Positions 9,685 to 21,099 of a stretch of 61,821 nucleotides of DNA are shown piece by piece (the first letter of the stretch is position 1; the number at the start of each line of letters is the position of its first letter). The position numbers were made by a program, and so were the translations under genes. The stretch spans positions 1 through 61,821 of the forward strand of contig WTXI01000220.1 in the NCBI GenBank assembly GCA_022376515.1. The letters are read 5' to 3'. This DNA is from Lactifluus volemus. Its lineage: Eukaryota > Basidiomycota > Agaricomycetes > Russulales > Russulaceae. Below the pieces are notes generated by a model. It saw nothing but the letters and a program-made list of their open reading frames with translations. It was not told the origin of the DNA and made no database searches.

Positions 9685-11260
9685 TTGTAAGCGACCAAAC
9701 ATGCGGGCGATGCTAGCAGGTCATTAGCAAGGGGTGTCACGGAGGGGTTTCGTTCATTGATAGCCTTATATAAATGAAGCAAAAGAATTTCAATTCAGTT
9801 TCAGGCACGCTTTGGTTCGTCGATGGATCACTGGTATTGTCAGTTTGTCCATAAGATCGTACGAGTCGGTGTGACGGCGTAAACCCAGTCTGGGGGAATG
9901 TCCTAGTAGTGGCGCTGACAGGAGATAGAGGACCGACTGTCCTTGCTCGACCTGTTTTACGATGGCCATGTCGCTGATAGAGATCTCTATTGAACTGAAC
10001 TTACTCATAGCATTGAGTCAGACTTGCCAGCGGCAACTCCAGCGGCACTTCGACTGGGGTTCAAGTTCAGAGTGTGACATCGCATGTGTGACACATGTGA
10101 TGCTAAGTTTGAGTCACGGTTAAGCGTCACGGTTGACCTAACCGCGGAGCCATGGCATAGCACCGGATCCTTATATATAGCGAATCCCCATCTGCTTCTG
10201 TGTGGGCATTCTCTTTCAACTGTATTTCTTCTCTTATCACAAGTGAGTTTATTATGTTGCATATTGCCACGTGATCCTTTCGTCTAGCATCAGGAAAACG
10301 ATATGGGACTTGTGTTACTAGACTAGGTTACGTAGTCACCTCTAGTGACCGAGTTTGTGACCTAGACTCTGCAGACTTGCCCAAGCCAGTTATGGGCAAT
10401 TCTGGCCCTTCTTATGACTCGGATTTGGATGGCAGAATCTATGGCCAGGATAATGCTGGTGTGTGCGTGGTGGCGATGCCAGAAGAGTGTTCGGAGGGGA
10501 GGCTCGGTTTGTTCGCTCATTCAAGTTGACAATGTCCATTAAGCTATTCACTGGCAACGACGAGCCCTTGGTAAATAATAAGTTATATAGCTACCGTTGT
10601 GCCAATAATAAGGCGAAGAAATGTGAAACGAGATAAAATGATTCTGAAACGATTGTAAAACAAAGGTATTATGGCGACGAGATGGTACTGCCGTCGCAGG
10701 GCCAGGTGCGGGCACGTTCTGTCTGTAAGTGAAACAATGACACAGTAAACGCTTCAGGTAAAGTATCACTTACTACACTGTCCAAACTACATTGTTGAAA
10801 CGACATAATATGAAATATCTGTTCTACAACTTGTGTCATAAACATATATATTTTGAGAGATACATAAGACCTAATGTGTCCGATCATACTGATACGCGGG
10901 CTGCGTCTCAACATGTTCTGTATTTAGCTGTGGCACCGTGACGTGCTGGCAGCAGCACATTGGCATGGCCGTGAGGGGTTTGAGGCGGCTACTTAGTGTC
11001 AGTTATCGGTTGAAATTCTTCCCAGCTTTAGACTATGAACAGTTCTCGACAATCAATGGGATGTATGCGCACCCAAACTCCTTGTATATGCTACATAACC
11101 GCGACCCTGAGGTAATCAATTCGCCCAAGAAAGTAACTTAGCATGGGGGTATGTGTACAGTACAAAATCAGTTGAGTTGACCAGTCAGCGTGACTGCCTA
11201 CCCACCGAAAACGGAAGGTGTGATCCAATCAAATCTTACAATAATTCAACACAAGACATA
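9685..11260. other. Spacer between copies 2 and 3
   Basis: The upstream block of copy 2 (9685-10130) ends in a cluster of TGTGACA/TGTCACA motifs at about 10067-10130. About 10130-10920 is less conserved and shows no gene. About 10930-11260 is the shared 3' flank of copy 3. Confidence 0.65.
9766..9775 (-). promoter_or_regulatory. TATA box of array copy 2
   Basis: TTATATAAAT lies about 80 bp before the ATG, within the conserved GCCTTATATAAATG context. Confidence 0.7.
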
Positions 11261-12697
11261 TCAAACAGTGGGCAAGCCGTGGTATCCCTGTGCCCGTGAA
11301 GGTTGCGTGGTGGCCAGGGTGTTTCCAGTGTACATATTGGGTACTTCGGTATAGACCTCGGCGGCGGCGGGAACTGTTCCTTGGTACCCAGGGAACATAG
11401 TTGGGCTATTCGGGTCCTAGGAATATAGAGAAAAGATGGAAAAAGTGAGGACATAGGCACTGTGACAAAGAAGTAAAAACGCGCACATAATGCCTGATCG
11501 GTGTGGTAGGCGTCGTAGGCAAGGATGGTGGCATAAATGCTCCGTCGTCGGCTGGTGGAGACTGGACTTGTCCCATGAGTGGCTGTGGGGTACCACCGTA
11601 CACGGCAGCGGTGGGCAGCGCTTGCTGGGCTGTTCTTCGCCTCAATAAGAAAAATAAAATAAGAGCGGCCGCAGAGGCTGCTACAAGACCACCGGCGACA
11701 CCCCCCGCAATGGCACCCACATTTGAAGAAGAGCCCGCGGAACTGGGCGGAGAGGATGAGGTGGCAGTGTCCGTCGTTTGGGAAGATGAGGTGGCAGTGT
11801 CCGTCGGTTGGGTAGACGAGATGGAAGTGGCAGTGGCAGTGGAAGACGGAATTACAGACGATGTCGATGTCGAAATCCCGTTGATCAGAGCACCAGGAAG
11901 TACTTCAGGAAGATCTGAAAAGGGGAGTATACTAATTGAACACGAGAACGGAGTGACGGAGAAAGGAGTGTGTTCCTACCACCGACAGCATACGATTCAG
12001 CGAGATCCCAAGTGGCCTCAATCTGTGATATACGGTCAGTATGCAGCAACGACGAGAGATAAGTGACGAACTGTGATATCAATAAGCGCCCAGTGGGGCA
12101 CGCGTATACTATCAGGAATGGGATTAGGGAAACTGGGAGAGTATTCTCTGTCAGCCGTTAGGAAACCTCTTACCACAACGGTCAACTCACGATGAGGGAG
12201 GCTGTTCAGGTATGCAGTGGGGCGAGTAATTATACCAACTAAAAAGAGATAAGCCCAGAAGGCAAAGGGTGGGTTTGGGACGTACTTGAACCACGTTGAT
12301 CCCTGGCACGCGTCGCATGCACTCAAAAGTGAATATACAACAGGGCTGCACTTGCACGTGGTGTTGTCGTCAGGGGTAGGACCAGCGTACGCGTATCCCT
12401 GCTGGAGAGCCTGGAGGTTAAACCCTGTGCGAGATGAGGATGGGATGTCAGTGTGGTGCATGAGAAAGATGACTGACTGCCCCCGTAACAAGTTGATAAT
12501 AAAGTCGCTGAGACCAAACACGGATTTTGACCAAGCGAGTTGTATGTCTTGGAAAAACGATCAGTAAATGATCGAGAAACAAAATAGTTTAGCCGCACCC
12601 ATTCCAACGACGACACAGTGCAAGCGGGCCAGTAGACCTCAGCAAGTACAAGGGCAGAAAGGAGCGACAACGTCGTAAGTACAGCGGACTTTGACAT
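11261..12697 (-). CDS. Array copy 3 (reference model): secreted-pathway single-pass membrane protein, 347 aa
   Basis: Eight exons: 12599-12697, 12478-12547, 12286-12424, 12191-12238, 12072-12132, 11980-12022, 11487-11914 and 11261-11416. All seven introns are 47-70 bp and start GT and end AG; the joined frame is 348 codons. Order of parts: signal peptide MSKSAVLTTLSLLSALVLAE; an ectodomain with CTVSS, NSLGQNPC, CKCSPVVYSLLSACDACQ and the RVPHWALIDIT block; a Ser/Thr stalk; the helix GAIAGGVAGGLVAASAAALI; basic RRR; a Pro-rich tail (VYGGTPQPLMGQVQSPP); and the terminus FPGYQGT...YHGLPTV. The layout recalls a large agaricomycete family whose GAIAGG-type helix resembles the SKG6/Mid2 anchors of yeast surface proteins. 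That comparison is from memory. It likely spans the plasma membrane with Cys-rich part outside. Role unknown; sensor or wall protein are guesses. Confidence 0.92.
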
Positions 12698-13898
12698 TTG
12701 TAAGGGACCAAACGTCACGGTGCGGGTGATGTTAACAGGACAGTGGCAAGGGGTATGATGGAGGTGATTCGTTCATTGACAGGCTTATATAAATGCAGGA
12801 AAAGTATTACAGGCACGCTTTGCTTTGTCGATGGAATGCCTGAACGCCACTGTCAATGTCAGTTTGCCCATAGGATCTGGTGACATCCTAATCCCTGTCT
12901 GGGGAATGTGGCAATGTGCTGATAGTGGCGCTCATTACTAGTACCATTACAGCCTTTACAGGAGATAGACTCGGAGGACCGACTGCCCTTTCTCGACCTA
13001 TCTGACGATGGTAATGTCACTGAGCATGGAGGTTGAAAGATCTCAACTGAACTTACTCTTAGCATTGAGTCACACGGAGCTCAACCGACCAAGCAAACTC
13101 GCGTGCCAGTGTGTGACATGGAGTGTATGACAGAATGTGACACTCGCGTTTGTGCCCAGATAGGCTTGAGCCAAATCAGGAAGTAAAGTATCACATAAGC
13201 AATATTCACACGGGCGACTCTAGGGCTGAATCGGCTGTATACTGTCCAAACTAAATAGATGAAACGACATAATATGAGACATCAATTCTATAACTTCTAT
13301 CGTAACATGGTATCTACTGGCCGCGTCTCAACAAGGCCTACATGTTCTGTGTTTATCTGTGGCACCTTGATACCTTGATGTGTGTCGGCTATGAGATCTA
13401 TGAGACTTCAAGTTGATGTCGTCCCAAGTGAAAAGAGTGTGGTAAGAAAAGTGGTAAAGAATAGCGAGAGAGCTATGGCGTGGTGGTCAAGGCGTCGGCT
13501 GCACCTTACACTGACGTGCTGGCAGCAGCGCATCACCGTGAGGGATCTGAGGCCAGTCAGTGTCAGTGTGTTATCAGTCGAGATTCTTCCCAGATACAGC
13601 TACGGACTGTTCTCAGCAAATGATAGGATATATGTGGACCCAGACTCTCTCCATATGGTTAAATAACTGCGACTTGAGGTAGTCAATTCACCCAAGGAAG
13701 TAATTCAGCATAGGGCTGTGTGTACACAGTACAGAAAGATTGAGTTGAGCAGACAGCGTGACTGCATACTCAAAGGCCTCACCACTGCATACATCCACGA
13801 CCCGAGAGGAAAAGACCGAAAATGAAGGATTTGATCCAATCAAAAAAACAAAAAACTTACCATAATTCAACACAAGCCAAGTGAAGACTCGGATACTA
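12698..13898. other. Spacer between copies 3 and 4
   Basis: Upstream block of copy 3 with TGTGACA motifs at about 13108-13143, followed by the conserved 3' flank of copy 4 (about 13510-13898). No gene is seen. Confidence 0.65.
12785..12794 (-). promoter_or_regulatory. TATA box of array copy 3
   Basis: TTATATAAAT lies about 90 bp before the ATG in the conserved block. Confidence 0.7.
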
Positions 13899-15332
13899 TC
13901 AAACAGTGGGCAGGCCATGGTATCCCTGTGGCCGTGAAGGTTGCATGCTGGCCACAGTGCTTCCAATGTACATATTGGGTACTTCGGTATAGACCTCTGC
14001 GGCGGGGGTGGGAAATGTTCCTTGGTACCCAGGGAACGTAGTTGGGTCATTCGGGTCCTACGCACATAGGGAAAATATGAGGACATAGGCTCTGCGACAG
14101 AGACGTAGAAACGCGCACGTAAAGCCTGATCGGTGTGGTAGGCATCGTAGGCAAGGATGGTGGTATAAATGCTCCGTCATCGGCTGGTGGAGACTGGACT
14201 TGTCTCATGAGCGGCTGTGGGGTACCACCGTACACGGCAGCGGTGGGCAGCGCCTGCTGGGCTGTTCTTCGCCTCAATAAGAAAAATAAGATAAGAGCGG
14301 CCGCAGAGGCTGCTACAAGACCCCCGGCGACACCCCCCGCGATGGCACCCACATTTGAAGAAGAGCCTGCGGAACTGGGTGGAGAGGATGAGGTGGCAGT
14401 GCCCGTCGTTTGGGAAGATGAGGTGGCAGTGTCCGTCGATTGGGAAGACGAGATGGAAGAGGAAGTAGAGGCCGTGACTATGGAAGACGGAACGACAGAG
14501 TGTGTCGATGTCTGAGTCGATGTACTAGAGTTGAACTTCTCGCCATCAAGTACTTCAGGAAGATCTGAAAAGGGGTACCTGCTAATTGAAGATGGCTGAG
14601 TGACGGAGAAAGGAGAGTGTTCCTACCACCAACAGCAAAAGATTGACTGGAATTCCAGGTGCCCTGAATCTGGGATAGACGGTCAGTGTGCAGTGACGAC
14701 GAAAAATGACTGGCGAACTGTGATATCAATAAGCGCCCATTGGGGCACACGTATTCCATCAGGAACAGGATTAGGGAAGCTGGAATAATCTTCTTTGTCA
14801 GGGCAAGGAAAATCTTATCGCAACGACTCACGATGAGGCAGGATAATCTGTTGTGCAGTTGGTCGAATAATTATACCAACTAAAAAGAGATAAGCCCAGA
14901 AGGCAAAGGGTGGGTTTGGGACGTACCTGAACCACATTGATCCCTGGCACGCGTCGCATGCACTCAAAAGTGAATATGAAACGGTGCTGCACGTGCATGT
15001 GTTGCTGGTGCCAGCAGTAGGACCAGTATACGAGTAATCCTGCGGGAGGGGCTGGATGTTATAGCCTGTGCGAGGTGAGGCTGGGATGTGGTGCATGAGA
15101 ATAATGACTGACTGCCCCCGTAACAAGTTGACAGTAAATAGGCTGCGACTGTACAGGGATTCTGCTCAATCGAGTTGTATGTCTTGGACAAATGATCAGT
15201 AAATGATAGGGGAAAAAATTGGTTGAGCGGCACCCATCCAAACGACGGCACAGTGCAAGAGGGCCAGTATACCTGAGCAAGGACATGGCCAGAAAAGAGC
15301 GACAAGGTCGTAAGTACAGCGAATGTTGACAT
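13899..15332 (-). CDS. Array copy 4: single-pass membrane protein, intact
   Basis: ATG at 15332 has no upstream in-frame alternative, because an in-frame stop precedes it; this supports the same start in the other copies. The signal peptide is MSTFAVLTTLSLFSGHVLAQ. The ectodomain contains NSIEQNPC, YNIQPLPQDYSYTGP and CTCSTVSYSLLSACDACQ; exon 5 gives VPQWALIDIT after the acceptor TTCCAG. The helix GAIAGGVAGGLVAASAAALI is followed by LLRRRTAQQ. The tail (PQPLMRQVQSPPADDGAF) and the terminal exon FPGYQGTFPT...YHGLPTV are in frame to TGA at 13899-13901. Splice-site checks at all junctions gave an open frame. Tail and helix are nearly identical to copy 3, so the two diverged recently. Confidence 0.9.
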
Positions 15333-16517
15333 TTGTAAGGGATTAAACGTGCGGGTGATGCTAGCAGGGCACTGGTAAGGGTGTCACAGAGCTGATTAGT
15401 TCATTGGCGGCCTTATATGAAGAATTTCAATTAAGTTACAGGCACGCTTTGCTTTGTCGATGGAATGCCTGGACCACTGGCAATGTCAGTTTGCCCACAA
15501 GATCTGCCAGTGGTGACAGCCTAAGCCCAGTCTGGGGATGTACTAATAGTGGCGCTGATTACCAGTACAGGAGATAGAGGACCAACTCCTATTTTACCAC
15601 GGTCATATCGCTGATGGAAGTTGAAGATCTCTACTGAACTTACTCTTGGCCTTGAGTCACACTTGCCAGTGGCCGTCTCAACCGAGGCTTCAACTTCGCG
15701 TGCGAGAATCGTGTCACAGTACGTGACATGATGTGACATATTGACATCTGTGATGTGACATCACTGAACATCGCACGTCATCATTGTTATCACCCTGTAC
15801 AAGTACTTAAACAGAATAGTTTGGGGTGTAATTCTCTTCTCCCTTACTATCACGCCGTGATCATGTCACAGTTCCGATTCGATTATGACACTCACTCGAG
15901 TTACTGGTAGGTGTGATAAGTAACGGCCCGTACAGATAAGCTATATTACCTGGGCAAATAGACTGAGGTCACGGCGAATGCATCGAAAAGTGCTGGCATA
16001 TGAAACACCTATTCTATAACTTGCATCATAACATGACGTATAGTGTGAGAGATGCATAAGGGATATTGTCTCCGATCATACTGACGTGCGGGCCGCATCT
16101 CAACAAGGCCTACATGTTTGGTGTTTATCTGTGGCACCGTGATGTGCTGGCAGCAGCGCATCACCGTGAGGGTTCTCGGGCCACGCAGCGTCAGTGAGTT
16201 ATCCGTCGAGATTCTTCCCAGCTACAGAGTACAGACTGTTCAAGTTCTCAACAATCAATAGGATGTACGTGCACCCAGACTCTCTGTATATAGTTACATA
16301 ACCGCGACCTGAGGGTGCGAATTCGCCCAAGAATGTAAGTTAACGTAGGGGTATGTATACACAATACAGAAGGGTTGAATTGAGTAGTCAGCGTGAATGC
16401 CTAACGAAACGCCCCGCATACATCCACGACCCGAGAGGCAAAGATCGAAAACGAAAGATGTGACCCAATCAAATCTTACAATAATTCAACACAAGGCGCC
16501 GAGCGCCAGTGACGATA
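15333..16517. other. Spacer between copies 4 and 5
   Basis: Contains the upstream block of copy 4, a dense TGTGACA/TGTCACA cluster at about 15713-15770, and the conserved 3' flank of copy 5 from about 16130. No gene is seen. Confidence 0.65.
15413..15420 (-). promoter_or_regulatory. TATA-like element of array copy 4
   Basis: TTATATGA takes the place of the usual TTATATAAAT, about 85 bp before the ATG. Confidence 0.5.
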
Positions 16518-17914
16518 TCAAACAGTGGGCAAGCCATGGTATCCCAGTGGCCTTGAAACTTGCGTGGTGGCAAGGGTGCTTCCAGTGTACATACTGGGTA
16601 CTTCGGTATAGACCTCTGGGGCGGGATCTGTGCCTTGGTACCCAGGGGATGTAGTTGGGTCATTCAGGTGCTATTCATTTAGAGAAAATAGGGAGAATAT
16701 GAGGACATAGGCTCTGCGACAAAGACATAGAAGCGCGCAGGTAAAGCCCGATCGGTGTGGTAGGCGTCGTAGGCGGCATATATGTTCCGTCATCGGGTGG
16801 TGGAGACTAGACTTGTCTCATGAGCGGCTGTGGGGTACCACCGTACACTGCAGCGATGGGCGGCGCCTGCTGAGCTGTTCTTCGCCTCAAAAGAAAAATA
16901 ATATAAGAGCGGCTGCAGAGACTGCTACAAGACCACCGGCGACACCCCCTCTAATAGCACCCACGTTTGAAGAAGAGCCTGCGGAACTGGACGGACTCGG
17001 AGAGGATGAGGTGGCAGTGTCCGTCGGTTCGGAAGAGGAGATGGAAGAGGAAGTAGAGGTCGTGGCTGTGGAAGATGGAATTACAGACGATGTCGATGTC
17101 GAAGTCCCGTTGATCAGAGCGCCAGGAAGTACTTCAGGAAGATCTGAAAAGGGGAGCATACTAATTGAATATGACTGAGCGACGGAGAAAGGAGAGCGTT
17201 CATACCACCGACAGCATACGATTGAGTGGAATCCCAGGTGCCCTCAACCTGGGATATATGGTCAGTAGCAGCGACGATGGTAGATGAGTGACGAACTGTG
17301 ATATCAATAAGCGCCCATTGGGGCACGCGAATTCCAGCAGGAACGGGAACAGGGAAACTGGGAGACCATCTCTGTCAGGGCCAGGAAAATTTTTACCCCA
17401 ACTTTCGACTCACGATGAGGCGGGCTGTCCAGCTGTGCAATTACCCGAAAAATCTTTCCAACTAAAAAGAGATAAGCCCAGAAGGCGAAAGGTGGGTTTG
17501 AGACGTACTTGAACCATGGGTCTCCCTGGCACGCATCGCATGCACTCAAGAGGGAATACACAATAGTGCTGCACTTGCACAAGGTGTTGTCGCCATAGGC
17601 AGGACCATTGTACGCTCGTCCCTGCGGGAGGGCAGGTATGTGAAACTCTGTGCGAGGTGAGGATATGATGTGATGCACGAGAAAGATGACTGACCGCCCC
17701 CGTAACAAATTGACTGTAAAAACGCTGCGACTTCACACGGATTTTGACCAAGCGAGTTGTATGTCTGGGACAAACGATCAGTAAATGATCGAGAAACAAA
17801 ATGGTTCAGCCGCACCCAATTCAAGGACGACACGGTGCAATCGGGCCAAGTGACGTCAGCAAGTACATGGACAGAAAAGAGCGACAAGATCGTAAGTACA
17901 GCAGACGTTAGCAT
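16518..17914 (-). pseudogene. Array copy 5: membrane protein with frameshift at the end of the transmembrane helix
   Basis: ATG at 17914 (MLTSAVLTILSLFSVHVLAD). The ectodomain and stalk follow the reference model without a break, including CKCSTIVYSLLSACDACQ and SFPVPVPAG. The helix GAIRGGVAGGLVAVSAAALI runs into LFFF and then TGA at 16887-16889. Compared with copies 3 and 4, one base is missing in the pyrimidine run that encodes the end of the helix. The basic stop-transfer and tail still exist out of frame, and the last exon (YQGTDPAPEVYTEVPSM to LPTV, stop 16518-16520) is unbroken. A product would end within the membrane and could be unstable or become a lipid-anchored or secreted form. 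Confidence 0.85.
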
Positions 17915-18977
17915 TTGTAAGGGACCAAACGTGGGAGTGATGCTAGCAGGGCGCTGGCAAGGGGTGTCACGGAGGCGATCTATTTATTGACAGCCTTATA
18001 TAAACGCAGCAAAAGTGTTTCAATCAAGTTACAGGCACGCTTTCCTTTGTCGATGGAACGCCTGGACACCACTGTCAATGTCAGTTTGCTCATAAGATCT
18101 GGTGACAGCCTAAGCCCGGACTAGGGAATGTAGTGATAGTGGCGTTGATTACCAGTACAGGAGATAGAGGATTGACGGTCCTTGCTCGGCATATTTTACC
18201 ACGGTGATGCCACTGATTGAGGTTGAAGATTTTTACTGAACTTACTCTTAGCATCGAGTCACACTTGCCAGTGGCACAACCGAGGCAAAACGTTCAAAGT
18301 TCAACTTAGTCACGGTGTGTTACATTTGTGTGTATGACATAATGTGACTCTCGCCAGAGCTTGGCACGTGTGTCATGTGATAAGTGACGACTGGATAAGT
18401 AATACTCATTTCATCGTTGGGCAATAGACTGAGGTCAGTCAATGCATCGAAAAATATTGGCTTTTAGACTGTCCAAACTACATAGATGAAACTATATAAT
18501 ATGAATCAACTATTCTATAACGTCAAGTCGTATCATAACATGATATCTACCGACTCGTGGGCCGCGTCTCCGAGTCAACAAGGCCATGTTTAATGTTTAT
18601 CTGTGGCACCGTGACGTGCTGGCAGCAGCGCATCACCGTGAGATTTCTCAGGCCAGTCGGTGTCAGTGAGTTATCCGTCGAGATTCTTCCCAGCTACAGA
18701 GTACAGACTGTTCTCAACGATCAATAGGATGTATCCGCAGCCAGACTCTCTGTATATGGTTAAATAGCCGCGACCCTGAGTGGGTCAATTCGTCAAAGGA
18801 AGTAAGTTAGTAAGTTAGCATAGAGGTATGTGTACACAGTACAGAAAGATAGAGTTGAGCAGTCAGCGTGACAGCCTACCCAAAAGCCACACCACTGCAT
18901 ACATCCACGACCCGAGAGGCAGCGAAAGATGTAATTCAATCAAATCTTACAATAATTCAACACAAGACGAGTGACGA
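17915..18977. other. Spacer between copies 5 and 6
   Basis: Upstream block of copy 5, TGTGACA-like motifs at about 18315-18360, then the 3' flank of copy 6 from about 18600. No gene is seen. Confidence 0.65.
17996..18005 (-). promoter_or_regulatory. TATA box of array copy 5
   Basis: TTATATAAAC lies about 80 bp before the ATG, in the conserved block. Confidence 0.65.
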
Positions 18978-20366
18978 TCAAACAGTGGGCAAGCCATGGT
19001 ATCCCAGTGGCCTTGAATTTTGGGTGCTGGCCAGGGTGCTTCCAGTGTACGTATTGGGTATTTCGGTATAAACCTCTGGAGCGCCGGGCGCTGTTCCTTG
19101 ATGGCCAGGGAACGTAGTTGGGTCATTCGGGTCCTACGCACATAGAGAAAGGAGGGAAAAGATGAGGGTATAGGCTCTGCGATAAAGACATAGACACGCG
19201 CACGTAAAGCTTGATCGCTGTGGTAGACGTCGTAGGCAAGGATGATGGCATAAATGCTCTGTCATTGGGTGATGGAGGCTGGACTTGTCCCATGAGCGGC
19301 TGTGGGGTACCACCGTACAGGGCGGCGGCGGGGGGCGGCCCCTGCTGGGTTGTTCTCCGCCTCAAGACGAAAAATAAGATAAGAGCGGCAGCAGAGACTG
19401 CTACAAGACCACCGGCGACACCGCCAGCGATGGCACCCACGTTAGAAGAAGGACCTGCCGTACTGGACGAAGAGGATGAGGTGGAAGAGACCGTCGTTTG
19501 GGAAGACGGAACAACAGAAGGTGTCGGTGTCGGTGTCGATGTCGATTTCCCGGAGTTGATCGTGTCGCCACCAAGTATTTCAGGAAGATCTGAAAAGGGG
19601 AACCTTCTAATTGAATATGGCTGAGTGATGAAGAAACGAGATTGTTCCTACCACCGACAGTAGACGATTGACTGGAATTCCAGTCGCCCTGAACCTAGGA
19701 TATACGGTCAGTATGCAGCGACGACGGAAAAGATGATGATGATGGACGAACTGTGACGTCAATAAGCGCCCATTGGGGCACGCGTATTCCAGAAGGAACA
19801 GGATGAGGGAAACTGGGAGAACATTGAGGGTCAAGAAACCTCTCACCACACCGGTCGACTCACGATGAGGCAGGGGGCTGTCCACGTGTGCAGTTAGTCG
19901 AATAATCATACCAACTTAAAAGAGATCAGCCCAGAAGGCGAGGCGTGGGTGTGAGACGTACCTGAACCACGGTTCGTTCTGGCACGCGTCGCATGCACTC
20001 AAGAGGGAATATACAACGGTACTGCACCAGCACAGGTCGCCGTAGCCAGCCTCAGGGCCGGCATACGAGTATCCTAGGTTGAGGGCGGGGAGGTCATAGC
20101 CTGTGCGAGATGAGGGTGTGATGTGGTACACGAGAATGATGACTGACTGCCCCCGTTACAAGTCGACTGTAAAAACGCGGCGACTAGACATGGATTTTGA
20201 TTAAGCGAGTTGTATGTCTTGGACAAATGATCAGTAAATGATAGGAATCAAAATGGATTAGCCGCACCCATCCCCACGAGGACAGAGTGCAATAGGGCCA
20301 AGTGACCTGAGCAAGCACATGAACAGAAAAGAGCGACAAGGTCGTAAGTACAGCGGATGTTAGCAT
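18978..20366 (-). CDS. Array copy 6: single-pass membrane protein, intact
   Basis: ATG at 20366 (MLTSAVLTTLSLFSVHVLAQ). The exon order follows the reference. The ectodomain shows YDLPALNLGYSYAGP and CWCSTVVYSLLSACDACQ, then VPQWALIDVT and VQGDWNSSQSSTVG. The stalk is shorter than in copies 3 and 4. The helix is GAIAGGVAGGLVAVSAAALI, followed by VLRRRTTQQ. The tail reads LYGGTPQPLMGQVQPPSP; the last exon has FPGHQGTAPG and ends YHGLPTV at TGA 18978-18980. All junctions were read in frame. Intron 5 holds a run of ATC repeats. Same unknown role as its siblings. Confidence 0.88.
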
Positions 20367-20439
20367 TTGTAAGGGACAAAACATGCGCGTGATGCTAGCA
20401 GGGACGGGTATCACGGAGGTGATTCGTTTATCGGCAGCC

Positions 20440-20449
20440 TTATATAAAT
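20440..20449 (-). promoter_or_regulatory. TATA box of array copy 6
   Basis: TTATATAAAT lies about 75 bp before the ATG, in the conserved block. Confidence 0.7.
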
Positions 20450-21099
20450 GCAGCAAACCTATTAAATGCGGTTACAGGAACGCTTACCTTTATCGATGGA
20501 ACGCATGAACGCCAATGTCAATTTCACTTTGCCCAAAAACGTGTGACAGCCTCTAAGCCCAGTCTGGCGAATATACTAGTAGTGGCGCTGATTACCAGTA
20601 CAGGAGATAGTGGACCGACTGCCCTTGCTCGACCTGCTTTACGGTGGTGATGTCGCTGATGGAGGTTGAGGATCTCTACAGAACTTACACTTAGCATCGA
20701 GTCACACTTGCTGGTGGCAAGTTTCTCAACTTCGCGTGCCACTTTGTGTGACATTGCGTTCGTGACACAATGTCACACACACGAGTCACGGTCACGATGC
20801 GGGGTTCAGTCACGATTGTTACCTAACTGGCCTTTATAGAGCAATCTCCCACTGCATCATTGCGCTTGATTATGTCGTTCATATTGAACCTGTGTGGGAC
20901 AGGATAATGTCCCTTCTTTCTCTTTCAGCTGTACTTCTGCTCGCCTCACAAGTGTACAAGTAGCCCACAAATTGTGGCAATCGATGGCCACGACCTTGCT
21001 TGCATATTGCCGCTTGATCCCCTTCTTCCGAGTTGTCCAGTTCTGGAGGCTCCTTTTCTAATGTGGGTGGCAGATTCTATGACATTCTCTCCTGTGGGA

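Noticed and set aside
11503..12066. Long plus-strand frames rich in Glu, Asp and Val opposite array copies (also near 8533, 14135, 16813, 19211 and 27629)
   Set aside because: They are antisense to the Ser/Thr stalk and helix exon; Ser/Thr codons read backwards give acidic and Arg/Gly residues.
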